Assembly: GCF_048213115.1 (NCBI RefSeq)
Contig: NZ_CP172404.1
Coordinates: 1,426,001 to 1,490,000, forward strand
Reading direction: 5' to 3'
DNA: 64,000 nucleotides
Origin: Niveibacterium terrae
GTDB lineage: Bacteria > Pseudomonadota > Gammaproteobacteria > Burkholderiales > Rhodocyclaceae
Shown here: positions 44,749-53,277 of the stretch, piece after piece
Layout of the letters: each line of letters begins with the position of its first letter
Numbering within the stretch: the stretch's first letter is position 1
Position numbers and translations under genes: made by a program
The notes under the pieces: generated by a model
Databases searched by the model: none
What the model was told of the DNA's origin: nothing
The model's input: only the letters and a program-made list of their open reading frames with translations

Positions 44749-45450
44749 TCAGTCCTCGCTGCCGTCGCCGGCCGCGTCGGTTTCATCGGTTTCTTCTTCG
44801 CCGTCGGGCTGGGCGAGGCGGTGCCCGGCCGCGGCGAGCACGTCGCCGAGCGTCCCGTTGACGATGCGGTCGGCCAGGGTTCGATAGTCGAGCAGAACGT
44901 CGAGCAGCGGGCCTTCGTAGATGAAGCCGTTTCTTCTCTCGATGAAACCCAGGCGGGCGAGCTTGCCGAGCGCGAAGTTGCGGATCCGCGTCTTGCCGCC
45001 GAGCTGGCTGCCGAAGTCGGCCATCAGCGCCGCTTCTGAGATCGCGCCGGAAACCTCCTCGCCGTAGGCGATCGGTTTTTCCTGGCCGAACATGTCGTTC
45101 TGGCCGTCGTCGCTGAGCGCGCGGCGACCGAGCTGGCGCTCCCGCTTGGGCAGCACGATCAGGGCCCAGATCACGATCAGGAGCGCGACTTCGTCGCGGG
45201 TCAGCCCCATCGTGCTGGTTTGGTATTCGCGGCCGCCGAACACCGCGTCGAGCATGTCGTCCGCGAGGCCCACCGCGACGTGCTCGGCGAAGGGGTTGTC
45301 GAGCAGCACGAGGCCGGCGGTGGCGAGGCGCGCCTCGAGTTCGACGCGGAAGCTCTCGTCGACGAGCGCCCGCTTGACCTGGGTGTCGGTGCGCGGCAGC
45401 CAGCGGTGGGCCAGCAGTCGGGCGGTCAGGGTCGTGATTTCGTGATCCAT
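44749..45450 (-). CDS. MksE-like winged-helix subunit (putative)
   Basis: A 233-residue acidic-tailed protein. The middle LTRDEVALLIVIWALIVLPKRER and the following helix-turn-helix-like segment (IRNFALGKLARLGFIERRNGF) match the style of MukE/MksE/DUF4194 winged-helix proteins that bind the kleisin and SMC head. The C-terminus is very acidic (EEETDETDAAGDGSED). It ends three bases before the SMC-like gene, so the two are coupled. Assignment rests on size, winged-helix pattern and position; no direct homology was verified. Confidence 0.55.
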   Translation of the reverse strand: MDHEITTLTARLLAHRWLPRTDTQVKRALVDESFRVELEARLATAGLVLLDNPFAEHVAVGLADDMLDAVFGGREYQTSTMGLTRDEVALLIVIWALIVLPKRERQLGRRALSDDGQNDMFGQEKPIAYGEEVSGAISEAALMADFGSQLGGKTRIRNFALGKLARLGFIERRNGFIYEGPLLDVLLDYRTLADRIVNGTLGDVLAAAGHRLAQPDGEEETDETDAAGDGSED

Positions 45451-45456
45451 GGCGGA

Positions 45457-45735
45457 TTAGTCCAGTGCCAGCCCGCCGCGCAGCAGACAGGCGACGGCGA
45501 CGACGTTCAGTGTGGTGACGATCCAGAAAGCGATCTGGTAACTCGCCTTGCGGTTCTTGTGCCGGAACAGGTGCTGGGCGGCGAGGCCTCCGGGCCAGCC
45601 GCCGAGCAGATCGATGATCAGCAGCGTGTTTTCCCGGGTGCGCCATTCCCCTTTTCTGGCCTTGGCCTTGTCGAGGCGATAGGCGGCGAGCGAGACGAGG
45701 CTCATCAGGGCATAGAGGACGAGGATCAAGCTCAT
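45457..45735 (-). CDS. DUF1294 small membrane protein
   Basis: A 92-residue protein with two membrane segments (LILVLYALMSLVSLAAY at the start and a C-terminal IAFWIVTTLNVVAVACLL) flanking the conserved DUF1294 core RTRENTLLIIDLLGGWPGG...QHLFRHKNRKASYQ. DUF1294 is usually a stand-alone protein or is fused to a cold-shock domain; its role is unknown. It lies between the kleisin-like and MksE-like genes with 2- and 6-base gaps, so it is part of the operon. Confidence 0.88.
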   Translation of the reverse strand: MSLILVLYALMSLVSLAAYRLDKAKARKGEWRTRENTLLIIDLLGGWPGGLAAQHLFRHKNRKASYQIAFWIVTTLNVVAVACLLRGGLALD

Positions 45736-45737
45736 CC

Positions 45738-47003
45738 TCAGTCCTGACCGCGGTGGCGGATTTCGCCGGCCGACATCGACGCGATCTCGTCCTCGTTGAC
45801 CTCGATCAGGCGGTCTTCGAGCACCAGCTCGAAGGGCATCTGGGTCAGGTCGGCGACCGGGCCGCTGGCCTGGGCTTCGACTCCGCCCAACAGCGAGAGC
45901 AGCGAGAGCCGGTAGCTCGCCGGGCCGAAACCGCCGCCGAGCACGAGGCGTTCGGCCGGCGTGTGGTCGGCGACGGCGGCGAGCCGCTGACTCAGGCGAT
46001 TGAGCAGCGTCAGGTCCTCGCTCTCGGGCGCGAGGTTCTCATCGACCTTCTGCGCGGCGGGCAGGCTCGCGTCGGCTTCCATCCTCTGCACATCCGAGGA
46101 GAGCACGCTTTCGGCGCGGTCGAGCAGTTCGTGACCGCCCGCGAGGTACTGGGTCTGCGGTGCAGCGCCGAGCGCGCCCGCGGCGAGAGCGATCAGCGCG
46201 TTCGGTTTTTGCGTGCGCAGCCAGGCCATCACGTCGGACGAGGAGACGCCCGAGGCGCCCAGCGTCACGCGCTGCGACTCGATCTTGTTCAGCGCGCGCT
46301 GGAAAGCCGCGTCGACGCGGGCGAGCCGGCTCTGCGCGAGGCCGATCGCGTGGGCGATCCGGCCGATGTCGGCGGTGATCTCCTCGACGTCGAGCAGCGT
46401 GCGCAGGATGTCGCTTCCCTTGTCCAGCCACTTCCCGTTCGCCGAGAGCCGGGTGCGGGCGTCGAGGATGCGGAACTCCGAACCCGATGCGACCGCTTCC
46501 TCGAAGGATTCGGTCAGCGCGTTGAGCTTCGCAAGCAGGTGCTGGAGCACTTCCGGCGAAACCGTGCCGGTCGCCTGCATGCCGGCGAGCTGGGTCGTCA
46601 GGAAGCCCAGTTCGGCATCCTCGTCCTCGCCGAAGCGCAGCAGCGCCGACACGGCAGCCAGCGCGTTGCGGCCGGTGTCGGTGAGCTGGTAGTGGGCGTC
46701 CTCGCCGAAGATCAGCAGCTCGTGTTCGCGCAGGCGCTTCAAGACCGTCTCGAGCTTGACTGGCTCGATGTAGGAGAAGTGCCGGCGCAGCGCGTCCGGC
46801 TCCCAGCGCGGCGTCTCCGCGCGACAGCCGACCTCGCGCAGCACATGCAGGCGGATCATGATCTCCTCGTCGCCGCCGCGGAACAGCGCCGTGAAGGCGG
46901 CGATCAGCGGCTGGGCGCGGACGAGCGACCACAGCGACGGCACATCGTCGAACTCGACGCCGGGGGCGAGGAAGTCGACGAGATCGAAAGCGCGCGCTTC
47001 CAT
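45738..47003 (-). CDS. kleisin/MksF-like subunit of the condensin-like operon (putative)
   Basis: A 421-residue cytoplasmic protein. The N-terminal ~120 residues form a winged-helix pattern (LHVLREVGCRAETPRWEPDAL, then LKRLREHELLIFGEDAHYQLTDTGR), followed by a long helical central region (~130-270) and an acidic C-terminal end (VLEDRLIEVNEDEIASMS). This layout of winged helix, helical bundle and C-terminal contact region is that of MukF/MksF/JetA kleisins, and the order kleisin, MksE-like, SMC is the order of MksFEB operons. Direct homology was not tested. It starts 54 bases after the prfB stop. Confidence 0.55.
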   Translation of the reverse strand: MEARAFDLVDFLAPGVEFDDVPSLWSLVRAQPLIAAFTALFRGGDEEIMIRLHVLREVGCRAETPRWEPDALRRHFSYIEPVKLETVLKRLREHELLIFGEDAHYQLTDTGRNALAAVSALLRFGEDEDAELGFLTTQLAGMQATGTVSPEVLQHLLAKLNALTESFEEAVASGSEFRILDARTRLSANGKWLDKGSDILRTLLDVEEITADIGRIAHAIGLAQSRLARVDAAFQRALNKIESQRVTLGASGVSSSDVMAWLRTQKPNALIALAAGALGAAPQTQYLAGGHELLDRAESVLSSDVQRMEADASLPAAQKVDENLAPESEDLTLLNRLSQRLAAVADHTPAERLVLGGGFGPASYRLSLLSLLGGVEAQASGPVADLTQMPFELVLEDRLIEVNEDEIASMSAGEIRHRGQD

Positions 47004-47057
47004 CTCAGTGACCTCCTCCCTGGCCGCCGGAGCGGGGCAGGGGGCGGGACAAGACGC

Positions 47058-48162
47058 TCAGACTCCCTGCTTCAGGCTGGCCTGGATGAAGCCGTCCAGG
47101 TCGCCATCGAGCACGCCCTGGGTGTTGCCGACTTCATAGTTCGTGCGCAGATCCTTGATCCGCGACTGGTCCAGCACATAGGAGCGGATCTGGTGGCCCC
47201 AGCCGATGTCCGACTTGGAGTCTTCGAGCTTCTGCTGCTCGCTCTGACGCTTCCTCAGCTCCGCTTCGTAGATGCGGGCGCGCAGCATCTGCCAGGCTTC
47301 GTCGCGGTTGCGGTGCTGGGAACGGTCGTTCTGGCACTGCACGACAATGCCGGTCGGGATGTGGGTCAGACGCACGGCCGAGTCGGTCTTGTTGATGTGC
47401 TGACCGCCGGCGCCGGAGGCGCGGTAGGTGTCGGTGCGCACGTCGGCCGGGTTGATGTCGATGACGATCGAGTCATCGACCTCGGGGAACACGAAGACCG
47501 ACGTGAAGCTGGTGTGGCGGCGGGCGTTCGAGTCGAAAGGACTCTTGCGCACGAGGCGGTGGATGCCGGTCTCGGTGCGCAGATAGCCGTAGGCGTAGTC
47601 GCCCGAGATCTTGATCGTCGCGCTCTTGATGCCGGCCACTTCGCCTTCGGATTCTTCGAGCAGCTCGACCGTGAAACCCTTGCGCTCGCAGTAGCGCAGA
47701 TACATCCGTTCGAGCATGCCGGCCCAGTCCTGGGCCTCGGTGCCGCCGGCGCCGGACTGGATTTCGATGAAGCAGGGGCGAGGATCCATCGGATTGTTGA
47801 ACATCCGGCGGAATTCCAGGCCTTCGATGACTTGCATGGCTTCCTGGGCGTCGGCGTCGACCGCGGCGAGCGTGTCCCAGTCCTGCTCCTCGCGGCCCAT
47901 CTCGAAGAGCTCGGCCCCGTCATTGAGCTTGGCGGCGATGTCGTCGAGCACGACGACGACCTGTTCGAGCGAATGCTTCTCCTTGCCCAGCTCCTGGGCG
48001 CGGGCGGCATCGTTCCAGACCGAGGGATCTTCGAGCTCGCGGCTGACCGCCTTCAGGCGTTCGGACTTGTCAGCGTAGTCAAAGATACCCCCGGAGGGCA
48101 CGTTCGCGAGACTTCAGGTCGTCGAGTTTGCTGGCAATCGCGTTGATCTGTTCGGCGTCCAT
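47058..48162 (-). CDS. prfB: peptide chain release factor 2, with programmed +1 frameshift
   Basis: The gene encodes RF2 (~367 aa), which releases polypeptides at UGA and UAA codons. The catalytic GGQ lies in RASGAGGQHINKT and the stop-reading SPF in VRKSPFDSNARRHT. A zero-frame start MDAEQINAIASKLDD begins at 48162, preceded by AGGAG, and reaches CTT TGA after 27 codons (TGA at 48081-48079). The ribosome shifts +1 to read GAC, continuing in the frame that ends at 47058. The Shine-Dalgarno-like GGGGGT two codons earlier stimulates the shift, as in E. coli, so RF2 autoregulates its own level. Confidence 0.95.
48079..48096 (-). promoter_or_regulatory. prfB programmed frameshift site
   Basis: On the minus strand the site reads CGGGGGTATCTTTGAC: an internal Shine-Dalgarno-like GGGGG, then CTT-TGA-C slippery stop. 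This is the conserved RF2 recoding signal; the in-frame TGA is decoded poorly when RF2 is scarce. Confidence 0.95.
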
Positions 48163-48276
48163 GGGAGCTCTCCTGCTGATTCCGGGAAACCGGTCATTAT
48201 ACAGTGCTCGGCCGAAAGCGCTGATGCCATCCGGATTGGCTCAAAAATCGGCTCGATCCGGAGGCGGGCCGCCTTC

Positions 48277-50289
48277 TCACGCCGTGGTGTCGGGTGGCGC
48301 CGAACGCTCGGCTCTGGGCGGCAGCACGAAATCGCCGGGATGGCGCAGCAGCCGGCGCAGGATGCGACCGAACAGCGGGCGGGTGTGAGCGAAGCGGATC
48401 TGGCGCGATTTCAGCGCCGTGTAGAGCGCGAGCGAGAAGCTGACCAGCAGGTTAACGCAGGCGATCGCGAGCACTCCGACGCCGCACAACGCGATAGCCT
48501 GCCAGGGCAGCTTGAAATTCAGTGCGATCAGCGCATAGGCATCGTTCGCGGCGCTGAAGGTCACGTGGCGGATATCGAGCGGCCAGCCCAGCATGAAGCC
48601 CACGGTTCCGATCGAACCGAGCATGCAGCCGAACAGGAAATTGCCGGCCAGCGCGCCGAGGTTGTTCTCGATGTAGGTCGCGATCCGCTCGCGTCGCGCT
48701 TCGCCGAAGGCGCGGGCGAGCCAGCGCAGCTGACGGATGCGCTGGGGAATCCGGGCATAGACGCACTTGTTGTCGTAATAGCCCGAGATCAGGCCGGACA
48801 GGTAAAGGCAGACTCCGGCGATCGCGGCGTGGGGCAGCGCGAGGCTCGCGAGCGGGTCGATCTCGTGGAGCAGCAGATGCGCTTTCGCGGCGTCGATCTG
48901 CGGCGCGCCGAAGAGCCAGATCCAGCTTGCGCCGATCGCGAGGCAGGCGAGGAAGGCGAAGACGACGTTGCCGACGATCGCGATGAACTGGCTGCGGATC
49001 ACGTCGACGACGAGGTTCTCGAGTTTGGCGAGCGAGGGGGCCTTGCCCTTGTCCTCGCCCAGGCTTGCCGCGATCGTCGCTGCGGTCATCGCCGGCTGCT
49101 TGGTCGCGATCGTGAAGTGAAAGAGGTGGACGACGATGAAACCCAGGCCGTAGTTCAGACTGAACGCGACGGCCTGCCACAGCGGGGGCAGGTGCGCCTT
49201 GGCGATGAAGATCTTCAGCAGCGCCATCACCGCGACAATCAGGCCGGCGCCGGCCGCGGCGCGGAACATCGCGAAGTACTCGGTGCGATTGCTGGTCACA
49301 TAGTGTTCGCCGGTCCGGCTCGCGTGTTCGGTGATCTGCAGCGCGACGAGGTCGGTGGCCTGGGTCAGCAGCGCGGTGAGGCTGCTCTTCTCGGCCTCGA
49401 AGTGCATCAGGTCGCGGAAGAAGCGGATTTTCCGCGTCTGCTGCAGTTGCGACGTGTCAGGACTCGCCAGTTCGGTGATCTGGCGCATCCGCGCGATGAT
49501 CTGGCTCGCGCGCAGGCCTTCGTAGGTCAGTGCGATGCTCGCACCTCCCTGATGGGCGCGCTGGCGGATGCGCTTGAGCTGGGCGTCGCACTGTTCGAGC
49601 AGCACATCCAGGTGCCGGGTGTCCGGCCACGGGGTGTCCGCATCGTCGAGCGCGCGCAGCGCTTCGGTGACGAAGTTCTGGACTTCCTCGGTTTGGGCGA
49701 CGAAGGGCGATTCGCGGCGCGCGGCCCGGCTGTCGTAGCGCAGGAAGTCCGGCTCGACGCCGATCGCGGCGAGGCGGAAGGAGAGGATGCGCAAGGCTTC
49801 GAGCAGTTCGACGCCCATCCTGATCCGCGCCGGCACGCGGGCTCCGGCGCCGAGCTGGATCACGCCGAGCAGCTCGGCGATCGTCTCCTCGGGGATTTCG
49901 GCGATCCAGGCCGTGTCGCCGATCTCGTGCGTCAGCGCGCCGAACAGATCGCCCAGATAGGTGTCGTCATAAGCCGGGGGCAGGATCTTCGCGCCTAACC
50001 TGTGCGCGAGCGCACGCGCAATGCCTTCGTTGCCGAGAATGCCCAGGTTCGCGAAGAGGTTGCGCTGCAGGCGGCTGGCGAACACACAGTCGAGGTAGCT
50101 GCGCAGCGCTTCGGCAAAGGGCGGGTGGCCGCGCAGCAGCGTGATCAGCGCCTTGACGCGCAGCAGCGCCGCGCCGGCCTCTTCCTTCTTGCCCGGGCGA
50201 AGAGCCCGGATCATGTCGAGCAGCGCGGTGGCCGAGCGCTCTTCCGGGCGGGTCTTGATCTGTTCGAGAATCTGGACGATGTCGTTCAA
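48277..50289 (-). CDS. Gcr-family (COG4389) membrane protein, annotated elsewhere as site-specific recombinase
   Basis: A 670-residue protein. The N-terminal half (~1-330) is soluble and helical (e.g. NLFANLGILGNEGIARAL and ILPPAYDDTYLGDLFGAL). The C-terminal half has about six membrane-spanning segments (e.g. GLIVAVMALLKIFIA, AIVGNVVFAFLACLAIGAS, HAAIAGVCLYLSGLISGYY, NFLFGCMLGSIGTVGFMLG). It matches the betaproteobacterial family named gcr or site-specific recombinase, but no serine- or tyrosine-recombinase motif is visible, and an integral membrane protein is an unlikely recombinase. The real function is unknown. It is upstream of prfB on the same strand, 114 bases away. Confidence 0.8.
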   Translation of the reverse strand: MNDIVQILEQIKTRPEERSATALLDMIRALRPGKKEEAGAALLRVKALITLLRGHPPFAEALRSYLDCVFASRLQRNLFANLGILGNEGIARALAHRLGAKILPPAYDDTYLGDLFGALTHEIGDTAWIAEIPEETIAELLGVIQLGAGARVPARIRMGVELLEALRILSFRLAAIGVEPDFLRYDSRAARRESPFVAQTEEVQNFVTEALRALDDADTPWPDTRHLDVLLEQCDAQLKRIRQRAHQGGASIALTYEGLRASQIIARMRQITELASPDTSQLQQTRKIRFFRDLMHFEAEKSSLTALLTQATDLVALQITEHASRTGEHYVTSNRTEYFAMFRAAAGAGLIVAVMALLKIFIAKAHLPPLWQAVAFSLNYGLGFIVVHLFHFTIATKQPAMTAATIAASLGEDKGKAPSLAKLENLVVDVIRSQFIAIVGNVVFAFLACLAIGASWIWLFGAPQIDAAKAHLLLHEIDPLASLALPHAAIAGVCLYLSGLISGYYDNKCVYARIPQRIRQLRWLARAFGEARRERIATYIENNLGALAGNFLFGCMLGSIGTVGFMLGWPLDIRHVTFSAANDAYALIALNFKLPWQAIALCGVGVLAIACVNLLVSFSLALYTALKSRQIRFAHTRPLFGRILRRLLRHPGDFVLPPRAERSAPPDTTA

Positions 50290-50431
50290 ATCGGCGTCCT
50301 TTCAGGAATTTTTACCGCTCCGCTCTGACAAGTGCGCATTCTAGCGAGACGGGAGAGGCAAAAGCTGGTAGAGTCGCGGCCCCTTGCGGCAGTTCCCGCC
50401 GTTTTTTGGTTGCGACGGAGAAGTAGCGAAC

Positions 50432-50635
50432 ATGGATGAAGCCGATATTGCTCAACAAGAAGTCGAGTTGAGCCTTACACTGTCACTGCAGCGCAAAGAG
50501 CCTTCGCTGGCGGCTACGGGAGTTTGTCACTTCTGCAGCGAACCGGTGGCCGAAGGTCAGAAGTTTTGTGATAGCGATTGTGAAGAAGATTGGCGCCGCC
50601 TTCAGTGGCAGCGCTCGCAAAGAGTGCGCGGTTGA
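50432..50635 (+). CDS. small zinc-ribbon protein (hypothetical)
   Basis: A 67-residue acidic protein with CHFCSEPVAEGQKFCDSDC, two CxxC/CxxxC pairs that form a likely zinc ribbon of the kind seen in DUF2116-like proteins. The ATG at 50432 follows a GGAGAAG ribosome site; the upstream open frame lacks one. It ends 30 bases before rpoZ, so co-transcription is likely. Function unknown. Confidence 0.7.
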   Translation: MDEADIAQQEVELSLTLSLQRKEPSLAATGVCHFCSEPVAEGQKFCDSDCEEDWRRLQWQRSQRVRG

Positions 50636-50665
50636 CCGTTCACTCTAACAGAGCTGAGGAAGTAT

Positions 50666-50872
50666 ATGGCACGCATTACGATCGAAGACTGCTTGAAGAC
50701 CATCCCGAACCGTTTTGAACTGACGCTGTCCGCGGCGATTCGCGCCCGTCAACTCGCGCGCGGCCACACGCCGATGATCGAGAATTCGAAGAACAAGTTT
50801 GCGGTCACCGCGCTGCGCGAAATCGCTGCCGGCCAGGTCGATCGCGGCATTCTCTCCAAGCTCGAAGTCTGA
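50666..50872 (+). CDS. rpoZ: DNA-directed RNA polymerase omega subunit
   Basis: A 68-residue subunit that helps assemble RNA polymerase by binding beta-prime. The sequence MARITIEDCLKTIPNRFEL and SKNKFAVTALREIAAGQVD are typical for betaproteobacterial omega, slightly shorter than E. coli (91). Neither gmk nor spoT, the usual neighbours, is present. A very strong terminator follows. Confidence 0.95.
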   Translation: MARITIEDCLKTIPNRFELTLSAAIRARQLARGHTPMIENSKNKFAVTALREIAAGQVDRGILSKLEV

Positions 50873-50905
50873 TCGAGCGGCTGCGCAAGGCGCAGCACGA
50901 GTTTG

Positions 50906-50944
50906 ACAAAAACCCTGATGACTTCGCGTCATCAGGGTTTTTGT
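50906..50944. terminator. Bidirectional rho-independent terminator after rpoZ
   Basis: A perfect 17-bp stem (ACAAAAACCCTGATGAC with its complement) around a TTCGC loop, with A/T runs on both arms, ends rpoZ and also the convergent peptidase gene. Confidence 0.95.
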
Positions 50945-50953
50945 GTTTTCCGG

Positions 50954-53068
50954 TCAGCGCGGCTGGAAGGCTGCGTCGCCCATCTGCCACAGGAAGAAGG
51001 ACCAGACGTCGGCGGTCTCCTCCAGCGCCTGGCCGACCGTCGAGCCCATGCCGTGGCCGGCGTCAAAATCGACCCGGAGCAGCACCGGTTTGCCGTCCGG
51101 ATTCGCGGTCTGCAGCCGCGCCGCGAACTTGGACGGGATCCAGGCTTCGACGCGCGGATCGTTCGCGCCGGTCGTCACGATCACAGCCGGGTAGCGCACG
51201 CCGTCGCGGACCCGGTGATAGGGGCTCAGCGCGAACATCGTCTTGAAGTGCTCGGGATTCGTGACCGTGCCGAACTCGGCGATGTTCGGCGCGCCGTTGG
51301 GTGTCAGTTCCATCCTCAGCATGTCCGACAGGCCGACCGAACTCTGCGCGGCGGCGAGCAGATCGGGTCGCTGCGTGATCGTCCCGCCGATCGTGATGCC
51401 CCCGGCGCTGCCACCGGTGCCGGCCAGCGTCGCGCTCGACGTGTACTTGTTGGCGATCAGCCATTCGGCGCAGGCGATGAAGTCCGACACCGTGTTCTGC
51501 TTGGTCGCGATGTGTCCGCCGCGATGCCATGCTTCGCCCAGCTCACCGCCGCCGCGCACATGGCAGACCGCCTGGACTCCGCCGCGCTCCAGCCAGGCGA
51601 GGCGGGTCGCGTTGAAGCGCGGCTCCATCGAGATTCCGTAGGCGCCGTAGCCGGTCAGAATCGTCGGGCGACGGCCGTCGAGCGCGAGCTTCTTTGGCAC
51701 GATCAGCGACAGCGGTACTTCGACGCCGTCATGGCTTTTGACCATGACGCGGCGCGCCTCGAAGGGCGTCGTGTCGAGCTTGAGCGGCTTCTGCAGATCG
51801 GTCGGCAACGCCTTGCCGTTTTTCAGCGCGAACACTTGCGGGGCATGAACCCAGCCTTCGAGCTGGACCAGAAGGCCTTGCTTGCCGGGAGCGATCGCGC
51901 GCAGCGTGCCTTCGAAGGGCAGCTTCACCTCGCTGGGCTTGCCGGCCTTGAGCGGGACGCGGATCAGGCGCGAGACGCCGGCATCGAGCGCCTTGACGTA
52001 GATCGCATCCTTGTCGGCGACCGGGAACTGCAGCGCCGCGGCGCTGGCCGGCACGACGGTGCGGGCCTCGCCGCCATGGGCGAGGTCGAGCCGGAGCAGC
52101 TCGCGGTTCGACGCCTTCTTCTGGCTCACCGCGTAGATCGCGTCGCCGGCCAGCACCGCGTGGGTGACCTGATCGGCCGGCGAGATCACCCGGCGCCACG
52201 GTGTCGAAGGCCCGTTCACCTTGTCGGCCGGCGCGATCCAGTACGAGCGATCGACCGCGTCGCCATGCAGCACTTCCATCATGACCCAGCGCGAGCCTTG
52301 GGTCGTCGCCGGATGGGGCAGGTCGGCCAGCGCGAACGAGTTCTTCGGCGAAACCTCCCAGCCGAAGACCGCGACGTCGCGGCTCTCGGGCTCGCCGATC
52401 CGGTGCTGGTAGATCGCGCTCTTGTTGTAGCGCTCGCTGGCCGGGTGACGGTTGTAGAAGAAGCCCTTGCCATCGGCTTGCCAGGCGAGGCCGTCCTCGT
52501 TGAGCCCGGTCCTATCGATTGCCTCGCCGAGCAGCTTGCCGCTTGCGACATCGATGATGCGCAGCACGCTGTTCTCGGAGCCGCCCAGTGAAATGCCGAT
52601 CGCGATCCGGCTGCCGTCGGGCGACGGACTGATCCAGTCGATCGCGTGGTGCCCCCCTTCGCCGGGCAGCGCGTCCGGGTCGAGCAGCATCCGCTCGGCA
52701 CCTTTGAGGCCATCGCGGACCCACAGCTTGCGGGCGTTCTCGCCCGGCGCGCGGCGGATGAAGAAGATCCGCCCTCCCGCCTGCTCGAAGCCTCCGGTCG
52801 CTTCGCCCGAGTCGGCCAGCACGCCGAGCCGTTGGCGCAGCGCTTCGCGGCCGGGCAGGTTCTTCAGGATTGACGCCGAGTAGTCCGCCTCGCTGTGCAG
52901 CCAGGACTGGAACTCGGGTGACTTCATGTCCTCCATCCAGCGGTAGGGGTCGGTGACGATGACGCCGTGATAGACATCGGTGACGGGGTGGGCCGCGGTG
53001 GCCGGGTAGGCCGCCTCGGTGATCATCGGCAGCGCGGCAAGGGCCGCGGCCAGGGCGTGAGCACGCAT
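50954..53068 (-). CDS. secreted prolyl oligopeptidase family serine peptidase (S9A)
   Basis: A 704-residue serine peptidase cleaving after proline in oligopeptides. A signal peptide (MRAHALAAALAALPMITEAAY) precedes the N-terminal YPATAAHPVTDVYHGVIVTDPYRWMED of the family. The seven-bladed propeller is followed by the alpha/beta hydrolase domain: nucleophile GTGGSAGGITIG (Ser), Asp in GANDPRVEAW and His in DFDAGHGMGS. The triad is intact and the length matches (~700). Most family members are cytoplasmic; here the signal suggests a periplasmic enzyme. It may supply peptides to an uptake system such as the POT transporter, which is not adjacent. Confidence 0.92.
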   Translation of the reverse strand: MRAHALAAALAALPMITEAAYPATAAHPVTDVYHGVIVTDPYRWMEDMKSPEFQSWLHSEADYSASILKNLPGREALRQRLGVLADSGEATGGFEQAGGRIFFIRRAPGENARKLWVRDGLKGAERMLLDPDALPGEGGHHAIDWISPSPDGSRIAIGISLGGSENSVLRIIDVASGKLLGEAIDRTGLNEDGLAWQADGKGFFYNRHPASERYNKSAIYQHRIGEPESRDVAVFGWEVSPKNSFALADLPHPATTQGSRWVMMEVLHGDAVDRSYWIAPADKVNGPSTPWRRVISPADQVTHAVLAGDAIYAVSQKKASNRELLRLDLAHGGEARTVVPASAAALQFPVADKDAIYVKALDAGVSRLIRVPLKAGKPSEVKLPFEGTLRAIAPGKQGLLVQLEGWVHAPQVFALKNGKALPTDLQKPLKLDTTPFEARRVMVKSHDGVEVPLSLIVPKKLALDGRRPTILTGYGAYGISMEPRFNATRLAWLERGGVQAVCHVRGGGELGEAWHRGGHIATKQNTVSDFIACAEWLIANKYTSSATLAGTGGSAGGITIGGTITQRPDLLAAAQSSVGLSDMLRMELTPNGAPNIAEFGTVTNPEHFKTMFALSPYHRVRDGVRYPAVIVTTGANDPRVEAWIPSKFAARLQTANPDGKPVLLRVDFDAGHGMGSTVGQALEETADVWSFFLWQMGDAAFQPR

Positions 53069-53277
53069 GGTTCTCCTTTTTGGGGGTAATCGCAGCGCTC
53101 ATGCTAACGGCCCACGGCAGGGCGGGCCAGTGCGATTGTTTCGCAACGTATCACGGACCGCGCTGTGGAAATCGGCGATAATGCAGGGCTACGCGTTTGC
53201 CCGCAGCCCGTCGCCGGAAGTTTTGGTTCCTGTCGGTCTGTGAGCTCCCTGCCATCCCTACAGAGGAAGCATCAGCC

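Noticed and set aside
41957..47003. A Wadjet (JetABCD) plasmid-defence system
   Set aside because: No JetD-type Toprim nuclease gene is found next to the SMC-like operon; the safer call is a condensin-like complex.
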